Of a stretch of DNA of 34,757 bases, positions 5,594-12,013 are shown piece after piece (the stretch's first letter is position 1; every line of letters begins with the position of its first letter). Made by a program: the position numbers and the translations under genes. Source of the DNA: a virus; the IMG/VR virus record IMGVR_UViG_3300042449_000749, positions 1-34,757 of that record; one strand, written 5' to 3'. The notes beneath the pieces were generated by a model. The model had not been told where the DNA came from. It did not search any database and saw only the letters and a program-made list of their open reading frames with translations.

Positions 5594-6450
5594 ACCACAC
5601 TGTCCCAAAATTGTTGTAGTGCCGGTGATAGTTGCACCGCTGGTGCAGGAAGGGAAGATTGGTAGTCCATTGCGTCCTGAATCTGCATCCGTGGTGCATC
5701 CACGAACAAGGACACATGGCTTCGGGCTTGTGCATCGGCGGGCCCTGAACGGTTCTTAACAGTGGCAACCTTAAGTTCCCTAGCCATCTCATCGTAAGCC
5801 AAGGTGAGGATTACTTCCGGTAACTGCGAAACTTTGCCGAGGATTGCTTTACGGGGTGGGCACTCGCCCGCGTTGGACGTGTTCTCACTGACGTGGTGGA
5901 GCAGGATGATCCCCGCTTCCGTTGAACGGGCGACGTGGTGCAACGCCCTACTGATCTCACGCATACCTGCATACTCATCCAAGTGTTCAGCCACTACGTT
6001 GTAGAGGGAGTCAATAACAATGATCTCTGGTGGGCAACCCCACATCTCGGTGAACGCCATTGTCTCAAGGTCAATGTCGTCCAGGGTGGGTGAAGGGTCG
6101 AAGCACCAACGAATGTTCTGCAATCCTGTTACTTGTTCGGTGTAGTAGTCGGCACCTGAACCACTGATACCAGCCTCAACAATGTCCACCGCATCACCGG
6201 TTAGCATCGCGGCTACACGGTTAACAATGGTTGAAGCATCGGTGTCTGCACTAAAGAACAGGGTAGGGATGTTGTGCTGGGCCACATACCACAACGCAAG
6301 CAGGGTTTTCATGTTGCCTGGTGCTGCTGCGATCATGGTTACTTGTCCACGTCGAAGCCTCACCCCCGCCTGCGTCAAGCTTGGCGTTAGGTCTGGCAGT
6401 GGCCTGCCTGACTCACCACTAAGCATGATGGTTTGGGCTAGGGACTTCAT
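5590..6450 (-). CDS. DnaB-like replicative helicase (RecA-type ATPase), 286 aa
   Basis: Walker A appears as AAAPGNMKT, with FFSADTDASTIVNRVAAML after it (DnaB motif 1a position). Walker B is PEIIVIDSLYN. A sensor-like strand GIILLHHVSE follows, then KVATVKNRSGP, matching the basic motif near the end of DnaB C-domains. The primase-binding N-terminal domain of full DnaB is absent, as in many phage helicases. It probably unwinds the fork with the two-frame primase encoded 370 bases downstream. The ATG at 6450 overlaps the ribbon-helix-helix stop as ATGA; the ORF's first ATG-like start, 15 bases upstream, was rejected. Confidence 0.85.
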   Translation of the reverse strand: MKSLAQTIMLSGESGRPLPDLTPSLTQAGVRLRRGQVTMIAAAPGNMKTLLALWYVAQHNIPTLFFSADTDASTIVNRVAAMLTGDAVDIVEAGISGSGADYYTEQVTGLQNIRWCFDPSPTLDDIDLETMAFTEMWGCPPEIIVIDSLYNVVAEHLDEYAGMREISRALHHVARSTEAGIILLHHVSENTSNAGECPPRKAILGKVSQLPEVILTLAYDEMARELKVATVKNRSGPADAQARSHVSLFVDAPRMQIQDAMDYQSSLPAPAVQLSPALQQFWDSVV

Positions 6451-6617
6451 ACCTTCTGCCACCAACGCTTAGGGATCTGCTCGCCACCTGTTTGCACAAA
6501 GTTCACAAGTGCCTGACGTACCACGTTGGATGCTGTGGTTTCTTTCTTGTCAGCCAGGTCAACAATGGCCTGCCAGATCTCGTCATTGATTCGCACGTTA
6601 CGGATTGGTGTGTTCAT
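6447..6617 (-). CDS. Ribbon-helix-helix (CopG/Arc-like) regulator, 56 aa
   Basis: A short strand (PIRNVRINDEIWQAI) is followed by two helices with a polar turn (ADKKETTASNVVRQALVNFV), the usual RHH layout and size. These proteins dimerise and insert a beta-ribbon into the DNA major groove, often to repress their own operon. The ATG at 6617 overlaps the upstream stop (ATGA), with GGAAGAA just before it. A likely but unproven target is the 10382-10559 control region. The C-terminus ends in aromatic and basic residues (RWWQKV). Confidence 0.7.
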   Translation of the reverse strand: MNTPIRNVRINDEIWQAIVDLADKKETTASNVVRQALVNFVQTGGEQIPKRWWQKV

Positions 6618-6805
6618 TTCTTCCACCACCGCTTCTTCTCGTACACTGCCAACTCAAGGTTCGCTGTCTGGTTCCAAAGAATGTCAATCATATCGTTCAT
6701 AATGTCCAGTTCTTCGGCAATCGCGGCCAGTTGGTAGTCCGTTTCGAACGCGTAGTCTTTGAGGGCTAGGCGCTTGGGCTTCACCAACTCAATCTTTTTC
6801 GCCAT
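6614..6805 (-). CDS. Small hypothetical protein, 63 aa
   Basis: A basic N-terminus (MAKKIELVKPKRLALKD) is followed by an acidic helix (LAAIAEELDIMNDMIDILWN) and a basic aromatic end (YEKKRWWKK). It looks like a short helical or coiled-coil protein. AGAAGGAA lies about 4 bases before the ATG. It overlaps the upstream gene by 17 bases and the RHH gene by 4. No family recognised. Given the neighbouring helicase, an accessory or loader-like role is possible, but nothing in the sequence shows it. Confidence 0.65.
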   Translation of the reverse strand: MAKKIELVKPKRLALKDYAFETDYQLAAIAEELDIMNDMIDILWNQTANLELAVYEKKRWWKK

Positions 6806-7040
6806 GTCGTTCCTTCTCTAATAGTATTTCTCTTAGGGCTTGCGTGTTGCTTTGCATCGCAAGGTTTGGATCACCGTTGACCATGAGGGCTACGGCTGAG
6901 GCGTAAGCATCTGACATTCCCATGAGGTAACATCTCATGCGCACATTCTTTGATGAGTTACCAATAAACTTTGTGGCCAGTGAACTTGACTGGTCGCGGA
7001 AAGCTTCAAGCAACTCAACATAATCAACGGAATCATCCAT
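6789..7040 (-). CDS. Hypothetical protein, 83 aa (start uncertain)
   Basis: From ATG 7040 the protein starts MDDSVDYVELLEAFRDQSSS and continues through SDAYASAVALMVNGDPN to a charged helix ending EKERHGEKD. The frame stays open to 7154, and ATG 7142 has AGGA five bases before it. However, that 34-residue extension is Ser/Thr-rich and lies over the zinc-finger gene at 7033-7185, so I prefer 7040, which overlaps that gene's stop by 8 bases. If 7142 is right the protein has 117 residues. No family recognised. Confidence 0.6.
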   Translation of the reverse strand: MDDSVDYVELLEAFRDQSSSLATKFIGNSSKNVRMRCYLMGMSDAYASAVALMVNGDPNLAMQSNTQALREILLEKERHGEKD

Positions 7041-7185
7041 CTCCCAGTAACCCGCTTGGTCGCTCAATGTATCTACCGTCCTCGTGGGGTTGGTGCTGAC
7101 AGAAGCACGAATCGTACTGATCTTTTGGTCGAAGCACGTCATCGCAATCCTCATGCTTGTTAACAGAACAAGGAGTGCAAATCAT
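7033..7185 (-). CDS. Small zinc-finger-like Cys/His protein, 50 aa
   Basis: This gene overlaps the longer frame of its downstream neighbour and is easily missed. It carries C3-x2-C6, H11-x2-C14, then C27-x-C29-x-H31 (MICTPCSVNKHEDCDD ... DSCFCQHQ), a pattern I know from tiny actinophage proteins of the C-C-H-C...C-C-H type. The ATG overlaps the preceding TAA as TAATG, like many junctions here. There is no separate ribosome-binding site. It probably binds zinc and nucleic acid or protein. The exact role is unknown. Confidence 0.65.
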   Translation of the reverse strand: MICTPCSVNKHEDCDDVLRPKDQYDSCFCQHQPHEDGRYIERPSGLLGDG

Positions 7186-7544
7186 TAGACGAATACCGGC
7201 TTGCACTTGTTCGGGTCGTCCTTGTCAGTGTTGCAGAACCATGCAGTCCACGGGCCATTCTTGCCAACGCCAGTCTTGTGAACTCGCGCACCGTGTGAAC
7301 ACGTTGGTACACCCTGCTGTGCTGGCTGGTCTTGTGGAACAATCTTGGTTCCAGGGAAAGCAGCAGCAATAGCGGCAGGTACTGGTTCTTCGCCGTTGTA
7401 CTGGGCGATCAGGTTCGCCACTGACGGGAACATATTGAACGCTTCGAGTCGGGTGAGGAACGTGGCAGGGTCGTCGCCACGGATGGTGAACAGGTCACCG
7501 TTGATCTTGGTGGTGAAACTGATTGGTGCTTCTGAGTTGGACAT
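7185..7544 (-). CDS. Conserved actinophage-type protein with C-terminal zinc ribbon, 119 aa
   Basis: The N-terminal half is strand-rich (SFTTKINGDLFTIRGDDPATF) and is followed by a helix. The C-terminal half holds CSHGARVHKTGVGKNGPW, then WFCNTDKDD and KCKPVF, giving Cys/His ligands for one metal. In actinophages this architecture commonly sits next to the Cas4-like exonuclease, as here. A role in binding single-stranded DNA alongside the nuclease is plausible, but I cannot show it. The ATG overlaps the Cas4-like stop (TAATG). Confidence 0.65.
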   Translation of the reverse strand: MSNSEAPISFTTKINGDLFTIRGDDPATFLTRLEAFNMFPSVANLIAQYNGEEPVPAAIAAAFPGTKIVPQDQPAQQGVPTCSHGARVHKTGVGKNGPWTAWFCNTDKDDPNKCKPVFV

Positions 7545-8401
7545 TACTTGCCTTCCTTGTTGGTGTAAATTGGGTCAAACTCTTTTGCAAGCGAACCGTT
7601 AACTGCGGCGCAGTAGTTGGCCACACCGCAACCTTTACACATTGATGTGACTCTAGCAGGAAAAAGTTCTGCCTTGATAGCCTTATCAACATTGGTGATC
7701 GTGTCAGTCAGTGAGTCTAGGTCTGTCTGCCTGAACGTGGTGGGTATGGATAGTTCACCCTTGCGGGTCATAAAGAAAGCACCCAGCGATGGTGTTGGCA
7801 GGGACAACTTCTCCATAGCAAACGCGTACAATGCTAGTTGTTGGAACGTGTCCGGTGTTCGAGAACCAGTCTTGTGGTCAATGACCATGAGTTCACCTGA
7901 CGGCAGCTCCATGATGAGGTCGGCGTAACCCTTGATGCGTACACCACCAAAGTCCACGTTCAGTTCAATCTCGCAGGCAAGGTTGCCAGCGAACGTGGGA
8001 ACAAACCAGCCCTCGTTGATGCGGTCATCGAACCACTGGCTAAACAGTATGATCTGACGCAAACCTTCTTCAACCCAGAACGAGTAGTCCTCAGCGTTAG
8101 GGTTGGCCTTGGTCTTTCGACCACCGGTACGCCACTCTTTTCGACTGACGCCACTGCGTTCCTCAAGGTTGTGGATCTCGTCATTAAACGAGTTAGTCCA
8201 CAGTTCTGGGTACAGTTCGTCTGTCTTTCCCAGTCCAACCTCGTCTTTGGTAATTTCTTCGAGGCAAGCATGAACAGCACTACCAGCGGCCAAGTACCAT
8301 GCTGGGGTTTCTGGTACCCGCACAATGCGTGCCAACTGGTATGACTTGGGGCAGGACAAATACGATGTTACTTGCGAGTAAGACCTGTGACCAACACTCA
8401 T
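7544..8401 (-). CDS. Cas4-like (RecB-type) exonuclease with iron-sulfur cysteines, 285 aa
   Basis: PD-(D/E)XK fold. Motif II is the Asp in IKGYADLIMELPSG, motif III is VIDHKTGS, and the RecB QxxxY element is QQLALYAFAME. Four Cys for a 4Fe-4S cluster are visible: C17 in SYLSCPKSY, and three in CKGCGVANYC near the end. This is the domain order of Cas4, AddB and phage RecB-like exonucleases. No CRISPR genes or array are present, so the likely job is resecting DNA ends for recombination or replication. ATGA overlap with the methyltransferase upstream. Confidence 0.85.
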   Translation of the reverse strand: MSVGHRSYSQVTSYLSCPKSYQLARIVRVPETPAWYLAAGSAVHACLEEITKDEVGLGKTDELYPELWTNSFNDEIHNLEERSGVSRKEWRTGGRKTKANPNAEDYSFWVEEGLRQIILFSQWFDDRINEGWFVPTFAGNLACEIELNVDFGGVRIKGYADLIMELPSGELMVIDHKTGSRTPDTFQQLALYAFAMEKLSLPTPSLGAFFMTRKGELSIPTTFRQTDLDSLTDTITNVDKAIKAELFPARVTSMCKGCGVANYCAAVNGSLAKEFDPIYTNKEGK

Positions 8402-9840
8402 TTTGTTTCCTCACTCAAAACTAGACGGTTAAAAATCCATTCAACAACAGGAACGGCGACAGCATTACCCATTTGCTTGTACCTGGACGAGTCGGCTTGA
8501 TCCACAACAACACCTTTTTTGTGGTCTATGCGTTGTGCTGACCAGCCATCGGGGAAACCTTGCAGCCGTTCGCACTCAACTGGTGTGAGGCGACGAACTA
8601 CTGATGTAGCCTTAACCATTGCATCAATTTGTGCAGTTACCTCGGATGACTGCGGGGATTGTGATGGGTTGTTGGAAGCTGATAAAGTTGGGTAAGTCTG
8701 CATCTCCTTCTCCTCTGCTACCGCAACCGCAGGGACAAATAGATTAGTAAGAGTTGAGGATGGATCTCCTGCTTTCCCAACCCCCAGCCCTTGTCTGTTT
8801 ACAGCATCTTTCTTTTCCGGATCACGCAAAGCATTTCTGGTATCTATTGGGTAGACAACTGACGCCACAGCATGACCATTGCCTTCCCTGCGCAATGTTG
8901 GAAAGGCCGTGGTGGATGGTTGGGCATCAATACCTTGTGTGTGCGAGAAGCCGATGGTTTCAATCATTGGCACGTTGTTGCCGCCAGTACCCCATGTGCG
9001 CGTGACTGTCGGGCTGATGTCATCGTACAAACGCACATCACCATCAGATTGCTTGTTGTGGATTAGCACTGTTGCATACGATTCACCGCTATTATCCATA
9101 CCGTTTAAGGTTGGTGCCACATCCTGTTCGGCCCACACTTCCGCAGGTAAATTGCCATCTTGGTCGCGAGCACCCGATCTGACTATCTTTACAAAAGGCT
9201 TAGACTCGTCAACGCTTGGTGCAGGGTTTCCGGTAACGTCTTGCCCCTGCGCGTGGCTCGCCTCAAGATTCCCTCGGCCGCTTTCTGGCTCAAACAATAC
9301 TTGTTCAGCTCTGGTCTCATCGGCTCCAAAATGGCCGACAATGAAGACTCGACGACGACGCTGGGGGACTCCAAAGTTTTGCGCGTCCAAGACTCGCCAC
9401 GAGAAACTGTACCCGAGTTCAGCCAACTCCCCGACGACGATGCCCATGTCCCGTCCCCCTTTGGATGACAGCAAGCCTGGGACGTTTTCAAGGATGAACC
9501 ACTTGGGATTGAACTCCCGCAAGATTCGCACAATTTCAAAGAAGAGCGACGACCTTTCGCCACCTTCAAGTCCGGCTTGCTTTCCTGCAATACTGAGGTC
9601 TTGGCAGGGAAACCCGCCAGTGATAACTGTGCGTCGAGGATCAAGTCCAAGTTCTGTGAGTCGTTCACCTGTTACATCCTTCACATCGTTAATCAAAGTT
9701 GTGTTTGGTAGGCGATGTTGTAGAACACCGCGAGCTTGTGGGTCGATCTCGCACGCCACAACAGGGTCAATGCCTGCGCGTTCAGCTGCAATATCAAACC
9801 CACCGACACCGGCAAACAGCGAAACCAGTTGAAGACTCAT
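8398..9840 (-). CDS. dcm: DNA (cytosine-5) methyltransferase, 480 aa
   Basis: Motif I (SLFAGVGGFDIAAERAG) binds SAM. Motif IV (GGFPCQDLS) contains the catalytic Cys. Motif VI is ILENVPG, motif VIII is PQRRRRVFIVGHF, and the C-terminal motifs are RRLTPVECERLQGFPDGW and QMGNAVAVPVV. Between VIII and IX lies an unusually long target-recognition region of about 240 residues with repeated PTL-like strands. The phage probably methylates its own DNA to evade host restriction; no cognate endonuclease is present, so it is an orphan. Recognition sequence cannot be predicted. ATGA overlaps at both ends. Confidence 0.92.
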   Translation of the reverse strand: MSLQLVSLFAGVGGFDIAAERAGIDPVVACEIDPQARGVLQHRLPNTTLINDVKDVTGERLTELGLDPRRTVITGGFPCQDLSIAGKQAGLEGGERSSLFFEIVRILREFNPKWFILENVPGLLSSKGGRDMGIVVGELAELGYSFSWRVLDAQNFGVPQRRRRVFIVGHFGADETRAEQVLFEPESGRGNLEASHAQGQDVTGNPAPSVDESKPFVKIVRSGARDQDGNLPAEVWAEQDVAPTLNGMDNSGESYATVLIHNKQSDGDVRLYDDISPTVTRTWGTGGNNVPMIETIGFSHTQGIDAQPSTTAFPTLRREGNGHAVASVVYPIDTRNALRDPEKKDAVNRQGLGVGKAGDPSSTLTNLFVPAVAVAEEKEMQTYPTLSASNNPSQSPQSSEVTAQIDAMVKATSVVRRLTPVECERLQGFPDGWSAQRIDHKKGVVVDQADSSRYKQMGNAVAVPVVEWIFNRLVLSEETK

Positions 9841-10022
9841 TCGGCGTTCATCTCGTAGTAGTCCTCAATAAACTTGGCGATGCGTTCAATGGTTTCATAG
9901 GTTGCCATCATCGACGGATTCCGGCGCGTTGCAAAGCACTCCGGTTCAGTGCCCTTACATTCGCAAGTGAAAGCGAACGGTGTGAAACGGGCACGGATCA
10001 TTTCAGCGAGATCGTTGCTCAT
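9837..10022 (-). CDS. Small Cys-containing hypothetical protein, 61 aa
   Basis: The protein starts MSNDLAEMIRARFTPFAFTC, has a Cys cluster CECKGTEPEC, and ends in a helix TIERIAKFIEDYYEMNAE. Three closely spaced Cys could bind metal, but no His partner is clear. It overlaps its neighbours by ATGA on both sides, as second gene of the early leftward operon. No family recognised. Confidence 0.65.
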   Translation of the reverse strand: MSNDLAEMIRARFTPFAFTCECKGTEPECFATRRNPSMMATYETIERIAKFIEDYYEMNAE

Positions 10023-10381
10023 GTGGTCACCTCTGGCAACATGGCATCAGCGATAGCGTTCAGCGCCTGGGATACACCCTTGCCGTAGTTGGCTTTGGTG
10101 GGATTGTTTGACCGTAGTGATTCCCCAGCGATTTGGCTACCGGCTCGCTTAATGTCGTGGCCAACCGTGTACACACAAACGTAGGCTGCGGCCTCGGCAA
10201 GGTCAGCCAACAGGTCTGGGTCAACACCTTCGGCCTTGAGGGCGAAAGGTGAGTCCTCACTCAGCAAGACAGCTTTGAGAAAGACCATTGTTTGTGAAGG
10301 GTTTTCTAGTTCGGTATCTGTATCAACCAGGGGTTGAGACGTGTTTTGCTGATCGTCAGTGGTGGTTTCTTTTGTTGTCAT
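10019..10381 (-). CDS. First gene of the early operon, hypothetical acidic protein, 120 aa
   Basis: From ATG 10381 the protein has a Thr/Asp/Glu-rich N-terminus (MTTKETTTDDQQNTSQPLVD) and a helical body including LLADLAEAAAYVCVYTVGHD. No family recognised. The ATG has no ribosome-binding site. Instead a TANNNT hexamer ends 6 bases before it, fitting a leaderless transcript. An in-frame GTG at 10471 would add 30 residues (Cys-rich, hydrophobic), but these lie over the promoter, so I reject it. As the first gene it would be expressed earliest and could be a host-takeover protein (inference). Confidence 0.65.
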   Translation of the reverse strand: MTTKETTTDDQQNTSQPLVDTDTELENPSQTMVFLKAVLLSEDSPFALKAEGVDPDLLADLAEAAAYVCVYTVGHDIKRAGSQIAGESLRSNNPTKANYGKGVSQALNAIADAMLPEVTT

Positions 10382-10387
10382 ACGGTG

Positions 10388-10416
10388 AAGGTAGTGCAGT
10401 TGTGAAACGAGCGCAA
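10388..10416 (-). promoter_or_regulatory. Candidate leaderless promoter of the leftward early operon
   Basis: On the minus strand TTGCGC (10411-10416) and TACCTT (10388-10393) are separated by 17 bases, and TACCTT is followed by exactly 6 bases and then the ATG at 10381. TANNNT ending 6-7 bases before the start codon is the actinobacterial pattern for leaderless mRNA, and it explains the missing ribosome-binding site. The -35 box matches only its first three consensus bases. Confidence 0.6.
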
Positions 10417-10441
10417 GTCCAGTGACACCAAGGCACCCAAT

Positions 10442-10472
10442 TTGACAGCAAAGGTATGCCTGTGAGTACAAT
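10442..10472 (+). promoter_or_regulatory. Candidate rightward promoter
   Basis: TTGACA (10442-10447) and TACAAT (10467-10472) are near-perfect sigma70-type boxes with a 19-base spacer, two longer than optimal. Start near 10479 would give an mRNA leader of about 80 bases for the 10560 gene. The promoter diverges from the leftward one, with the two -35 boxes about 25 bases apart. Confidence 0.5.
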
Positions 10473-10503
10473 AGAAACAGTTAGTAAAACTGCATAGAAA
10501 TAG

Positions 10504-10521
10504 GGCCGTCCTAAGACGGCC
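10504..10521. promoter_or_regulatory. Leader hairpin in the divergent control region
   Basis: GGCCGTC pairs with GACGGCC around a CTAA loop, seven GC-rich base pairs without a T-run on either side. It lies in the leader of the rightward transcript. The palindrome ATAGTACTAT and short GATA repeats follow at about 10527-10547. It could be an attenuator or an operator. Confidence 0.5.
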
Positions 10522-10559
10522 AATAATAGTACTATATAGATAGATAGTTGGTGCTTAGT

Positions 10560-10682
10560 ATGTCTAAACTGGTGAAATGTTCTGCCTGCGAAAACTATGC
10601 TTCCGCATGGTTCGCAACCTTTGATGGAGAGGAAGTTCCCCTGTGTCAAGACCACCAACCAAGCCTGGAAGCAAGCAAGTAA
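10560..10682 (+). CDS. Zinc-finger peptide, 40 aa
   Basis: The short protein MSKLVKCSACENYASAWFAT... has C7-x2-C10 and C29-x2-H32 (PLCQDH), a compact treble-clef-like zinc site. Start and stop are clear, and the last 40 bases overlap the metallopeptidase gene. The ribosome-binding site is weak. It is the first gene of a two-gene rightward operon running against the two leftward operons on either side. Possibly a small regulator; function not shown. Confidence 0.65.
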   Translation: MSKLVKCSACENYASAWFATFDGEEVPLCQDHQPSLEASK

Positions 10683-11002
10683 CCCGACCGGAAATGGTCT
10701 ATGTCAGTCCCTACACTTGGAACATCAAGTACTCCAAAGCTGAAGTTCTCAAACACCACCCAAGCGGGGATGCTTGTGGCTCCTGCGACCTAGAGTCCAT
10801 GACCATTGCTATCGACCCAGGCAAATCCGAGGATTACGCCAGGGTAACCCTGCTGCACGAGATCTTGCACGCAGCGATCCGCTCGTCTGACCCAAACATT
10901 GAGTCCGATGCTGAGGAGATGGCCGTGGCTTCCATGACCGGCCCACTGCTAGCCATGCTCAGGGACAACCCAGAAGTAGTGGCATACCTGATTGGCAAGT
11001 AG
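10643..11002 (+). CDS. Small HExxH metallopeptidase-like protein, 119 aa
   Basis: GTG start with GAGAGGAAG 8 bases upstream. The zinc-peptidase motif is H72-E73-x2-H76 in VTLLHEILHAAIRSS. A Glu pair in the next helix (ESDAEEMAVAS) could supply the third ligand. Before it lies a strand region with SGDACGSCDLESMTIAID. Small proteases of this kind occur in actinophages and can cleave repressors (ImmA/IrrE-like) or structural proteins; the substrate here is unknown. A bidirectional terminator follows 36 bases after the stop. Confidence 0.72.
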   Translation: MSRPPTKPGSKQVTRPEMVYVSPYTWNIKYSKAEVLKHHPSGDACGSCDLESMTIAIDPGKSEDYARVTLLHEILHAAIRSSDPNIESDAEEMAVASMTGPLLAMLRDNPEVVAYLIGK

Positions 11003-11037
11003 CCCTTAGAAGCTTGAGGATGCCCTGTAACGAGAGA

Positions 11038-11076
11038 AAACCCCCTGCCTAGTAGTGACTACCAGACAGGGGGTTT
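11038..11076. terminator. Bidirectional Rho-independent terminator
   Basis: AAACCCCCTG (11038-11047) pairs with CAGGGGGTTT (11067-11076), 10 bp, with a smaller GTAG/CTAC stem in the loop (11052-11062). Leftward transcripts meet GGGGG then TTTTCTCTC, a good U-tract, so it should end the whole late operon after the endolysin. It also ends the two-gene rightward operon. Confidence 0.9.
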
Positions 11077-11093
11077 CAGTCCTTCTACGGGGC

Positions 11094-11762
11094 TCACAGC
11101 CCCATACGATCCCATTCCTTCTTGCCAACCAAACCAGTACGCCTAATCAAACGACGCAACTGCCAGCGTTTCACAGCCTTCTCAGTAACGGGGCCGAACC
11201 AGCCAGACACAGGAGTAACACCCAGCTTACGCTGAATACGCTTCACATCCGACTTGTCCTCGCTGTTACGGTAACCATTATGAACCTTGGCGGTAGCCCT
11301 GCGACCAAACGCCTGACCAGCAGGCAACGGGAACGTCGAACGCTTAACCGGCTTAGGCTTAGGCTTAGGCTTCACAGTGGCACCAGCCAACCACGGAGTC
11401 GTGTCCCTCTCGGCACTAGCCGACTGCAAGATGGACACATGAAGGTGCGTTTTGTGAGGGTTAGTACCCGTGTAGGCGACAGCCTTCCAGTTACTTTTTT
11501 TGGAATAAATATTTTTGTTGAAAATCACATAGTTCGCTGATGGGTGCTTAGACACAGCAGCAATAACAATCTTCGGGTCAACACCAGGGTAAGTGATATC
11601 GAAAGCGTTCACCGAACCACGCTCATTAGGGTTGTGGTCAGACTTACGGGCATTGTGACTTGTGTCACCAACAGTGCCATCGGAACCCTTGGGGCGGTTA
11701 GGCCAACGCCTATTCACCTCAGAACGCAGTTGCACCAACGATGGTGCCAGATGCCAACTCAT
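11094..11762 (-). CDS. Endolysin: M15-type peptidase plus peptidoglycan-binding domain, 222 aa
   Basis: The N-terminal domain carries probable zinc ligands H43 and D55 (KSDHNP ... VNAFDITYP) and H106/H108 (NPHKTHLHVSI), as in D-Ala-D-Ala carboxypeptidase and L-Ala-D-Glu peptidase families. A KPKPKPKPVKR linker at about 131-141 leads to a PG_binding_1 domain (DVKRIQRKLGVTPVSGWFG, residues about 165-220). It would cut peptide stems of the cell wall at lysis. It is the last gene of the late operon, starts in the holin's ATGA, and the terminator follows. Confidence 0.85.
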   Translation of the reverse strand: MSWHLAPSLVQLRSEVNRRWPNRPKGSDGTVGDTSHNARKSDHNPNERGSVNAFDITYPGVDPKIVIAAVSKHPSANYVIFNKNIYSKKSNWKAVAYTGTNPHKTHLHVSILQSASAERDTTPWLAGATVKPKPKPKPVKRSTFPLPAGQAFGRRATAKVHNGYRNSEDKSDVKRIQRKLGVTPVSGWFGPVTEKAVKRWQLRRLIRRTGLVGKKEWDRMGL

Positions 11763-12013
11763 ACGGTCTCATCGCCAACAGCATCCAAGTCCACGTCTGG
11801 GTCAAACTCAAACGTAACCTCGGGGGCACCATTACCGAACGCAGTGTTCTTTGGGTCAAGGTAGGCCACAGCAGTACGCACAGTGGTCAGGGCAGCAGCG
11901 ATCAAAGCCGACTGCAACCAACCGAAGTCTTGGCTAGCCAAAGCCGACAACGGGATCAAAGCAATAAACGAAGTGACAAATGTGGTCACAGCGGAACGGA
12001 GTAACTGGTTCAT
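11759..12013 (-). CDS. Holin, two-span, 84 aa
   Basis: Two hydrophobic helices, at about residues 8-27 (AVTTFVTSFIALIPLSALA) and 34-51 (LQSALIAAALTTVRTAVAYL), are followed by a very acidic tail (FDPDVDLDAVGDE). Size, topology and position directly before the endolysin fit r1t-type phage holins that open the membrane for the lysin. The ATG at 12013 is chosen over a TTG three bases earlier because it gives an ATGA overlap. Confidence 0.82.
   Translation of the reverse strand: MNQLLRSAVTTFVTSFIALIPLSALASQDFGWLQSALIAAALTTVRTAVAYLDPKNTAFGNGAPEVTFEFDPDVDLDAVGDETV

Noticed and set aside
7544-8401. CRISPR association of the Cas4-like nuclease
   Set aside because: No repeat-spacer array and no other cas gene is seen in the window. 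Cas4-like nucleases are common in actinophage replication modules.
9189-9668. 159-codon frame overlapping the methyltransferase on the same strand
   Set aside because: It lies wholly within motifs IV-VIII of the methyltransferase in another frame, with Ser/Lys-rich composition. No ribosome-binding site or operon fit.
8879-9832. 317-codon open frame opposite the methyltransferase gene
   Set aside because: It is antisense to a protein with all cytosine-methyltransferase motifs, its translation is Ser/Pro/Arg-rich without domains, and it breaks the operon tiling. Shadow frame.
10382-10471. 30-residue Cys-rich N-terminal extension of the 10019 gene (GTG at 10471)
   Set aside because: It covers a TTGCGC-17-TACCTT promoter-like site, and the GTG lacks a ribosome-binding site. 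The leaderless ATG at 10381 is preferred.
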